DNA of 14,634 nucleotides from Bacteroidaceae bacterium (GTDB lineage: Bacteria > Bacteroidota > Bacteroidia > Bacteroidales > Bacteroidaceae): assembly GCA_017548225.1 (NCBI GenBank), contig JAFYMV010000029.1, positions 1 to 14,634 of the forward strand, written 5' to 3'. The notes beneath the pieces are model-generated. The model saw nothing but the letters and a program-made list of their open reading frames with translations. It did not search any database and was not told where the DNA came from. A program made the translations under genes and the position numbers. Every line of letters starts with the position of its first letter. Positions within the stretch are counted from its first letter, which is position 1. Of the stretch, positions 13,249 to 14,634 are shown one piece after another.

Positions 13249-14631
13249 TCAGCCCTTCAGTATGTTGGTTATCTCTGCTGCGAAATTCTCGATATCGCCA
13301 GCGCCCAATGTTACCAATACCTCGAGTTCATCGCGCTTGGCTGCCACAAGAGCAGGCACCTCATCGCGAGCGATCACCTGCTTCTGCACTTGGGGCGCCA
13401 GGTTATCATAGATGAGCGCGCTGGTAACACCCGGTATAGGCTCCTCGCGAGCGGGATATATGTTGGTGAGGATAACCTCATCGAAGAGCGACAAACTCTC
13501 GGCAAACTCTAGATAGAAATCCTGTGTACGCGAGTAGAGGTGAGGCTGGAATATCGCCGTTACCTTGCGTCCCGCATAGAGCTCACGAATAGAAAGTGCG
13601 CTTTGGCGTATCTCGGCCGGGTGATGCGCATAGTCGCTGAGATACACCTTCGCGTCTGTCTTCAGTTTAAAGTCAAATCGGCGCTCCACACCACGGAAGC
13701 TTGCCATACCCTCGCGCAACTCCTCATCGGTAACACCTACGAGCTGCGCCATAGCCATGGCAGCGATGCCATTGTCAATGTTCACGCTCAAGGGCACACC
13801 CAGCGCGATATCCTTGACTACACCATTGGGATGCACAAAGTCAAACACAATTTCACCCCCACCGATGCGTACATTCTCGGCATGATAGTCGCCCTTGTCG
13901 CGCGAGTAAGTGAACACACGCACGCCATCCTGCATACGAGGAGTTATCTCCAGCCCTTCATGGATGATGAGCGCTCCGCCCGGTTGGATGAGCGTGGTAT
14001 ATTTCTCAAAACTCTCCCAGTAAGCCTCCGGCGTGCCATAGATATCCAAATGATCGGGGTCCGTAGAGGTAATGACCGTTATGTAGGGTCGCAGTTGATG
14101 GAATGAGCGGTCATACTCATCAGCTTCGATCACCACATAGTCGCTCTTGTCCGTAAGCAACAGATTAGTACCATAGTTTTGCGATATACCGCCAAGGAAA
14201 GCCGTAGCCCCCACCTGTGAGCTATAGACCAGGTGTGCCGCCATTGACGAGGTCGTAGTCTTACCATGTGTTCCAGCCACGCATAGTCCGCGCCGACTGC
14301 GTGTAATGGTACCCAGTACCTGCGCACGCTTCTGTATCTCAAAGCCCTGCTCACGCAACCATGTCAGCTCGCTATGGCTCTGCGGCACAGCAGGCGTATA
14401 TACCACCAGCGTGTGCTCCTTATCCTTGCATGCTTCAGGAATGAGTTCCACGCTATCTTCATAGTGTATGGAAGCCCCCTCAGCATTAAGGCGTTCAGTA
14501 AGTTCGCTAGCAGTGCGGTCATATCCCGCCACCACCTTGCCCAGCGACAAGAAATAACGCACTAGAGCACTCATGCCGATACCACCAGCACCTACAAAGT
14601 AGACCGACTTTATCGAATCAATATCCATCAT
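13249..14631 (-). CDS. murC: UDP-N-acetylmuramate--L-alanine ligase MurC
   Basis: This cytoplasmic ATP-dependent ligase adds the first residue, L-Ala, to UDP-MurNAc in peptidoglycan synthesis. It has 460 residues and appears complete; the ATG at 14631 (or the next one at 14628) is 3 nt from the window edge. Domain 1 binds UDP through YFVGAGGIGMSALVRYF (11-27). The ATP-binding P-loop is AGTHGKTTTSSM (119-130). EADEYDRSF (169-177) and DPDHLDIYG (191-199) carry metal and ribose contacts. The C-terminal domain has GVERRFDFK, DYAHHPAEI and the family signature FQPHLYSRTQDF. murG and the rest of the cluster are expected upstream, outside the window. ftsQ follows after 4 nt. Confidence 0.97.
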   Translation of the reverse strand: MMDIDSIKSVYFVGAGGIGMSALVRYFLSLGKVVAGYDRTASELTERLNAEGASIHYEDSVELIPEACKDKEHTLVVYTPAVPQSHSELTWLREQGFEIQKRAQVLGTITRSRRGLCVAGTHGKTTTSSMAAHLVYSSQVGATAFLGGISQNYGTNLLLTDKSDYVVIEADEYDRSFHQLRPYITVITSTDPDHLDIYGTPEAYWESFEKYTTLIQPGGALIIHEGLEITPRMQDGVRVFTYSRDKGDYHAENVRIGGGEIVFDFVHPNGVVKDIALGVPLSVNIDNGIAAMAMAQLVGVTDEELREGMASFRGVERRFDFKLKTDAKVYLSDYAHHPAEIRQSALSIRELYAGRKVTAIFQPHLYSRTQDFYLEFAESLSLFDEVILTNIYPAREEPIPGVTSALIYDNLAPQVQKQVIARDEVPALVAAKRDELEVLVTLGAGDIENFAAEITNILKG

Positions 14632-14634
14632 ATC

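Noticed and set aside
13540..14106. Plus-strand ORF (188 codons) opposite murC
   Set aside because: Antisense to a fully conserved MurC, with no motif, signal or start context of its own.

Overview
The window is a stretch of chromosome from a member of the Bacteroidota, most likely the order Bacteroidales (a Prevotellaceae-like genome would fit, but I cannot fix the genus). The evidence is the protein set: a DcaP-type porin, DUF4199, DUF6452-like and DUF6048-like proteins, a Bacteroidales-type ECF sigma factor and a MurC-FtsQ pair. The promoters also match the Bacteroidota consensus (TTTG-like -33 box, about 19-20 nt spacer, TAnnTTTG -7 box), and there are almost no Shine-Dalgarno sequences before the genes. 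Base composition looks even throughout. I see no insertion sequence, integrase, phage gene, CRISPR array or other sign of a recently acquired island.

Layout. (1) 1-1664: a tRNA-Thr(UGU) with a strong terminator, then, on the minus strand, a DcaP-type outer-membrane porin followed by a doubtful 70-codon membrane ORF that ends on the tRNA. The porin and this ORF are separated by eight copies of a 7-bp repeat. (2) 1803-5196, plus strand: a promoter with a good consensus drives DUF4199 membrane protein, GT2 polyprenyl-phosphate-type glycosyltransferase, DUF6452-like lipoprotein, DUF6048-like envelope protein and probably the manganese exporter mntP. (3) 5220-6988, minus strand: murB and an overlapping PhnP-like metallo-hydrolase. 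(4) 7268-10575, plus strand: an ECF sigma factor with its own promoter and terminator, a 61-residue orphan protein with a terminator, then rpe and comEC from a promoter whose -33 box lies in the preceding terminator loop. (5) 10572-14631, minus strand: murC-ftsQ, the end of a division/cell-wall cluster, followed by an SLC13-type transporter with an RCK_C-like insert instead of the usual ftsA.

How the genes fit together. Much of the window concerns the cell envelope: peptidoglycan precursor synthesis (murB, murC), division (ftsQ), lipid-linked sugar transfer (GT2 with DUF4199), outer-membrane transport (DcaP) and uncharacterised exported proteins (DUF6452/DUF6048). The rest is metabolism and transport (rpe, mntP, SLC13), DNA uptake (comEC) and transcription control (ECF sigma factor).

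I did not find an obvious new defence or mobile system. The observations most worth following are the AAYTCAN heptamer repeat that exactly fills two unrelated intergenic gaps in the same transcriptional orientation, the DUF4199-GT2 pairing as a possible lipid-sugar synthesis/flipping unit, the overlapping DUF6452/DUF6048 pair, and the broken murC-ftsQ-ftsA order.
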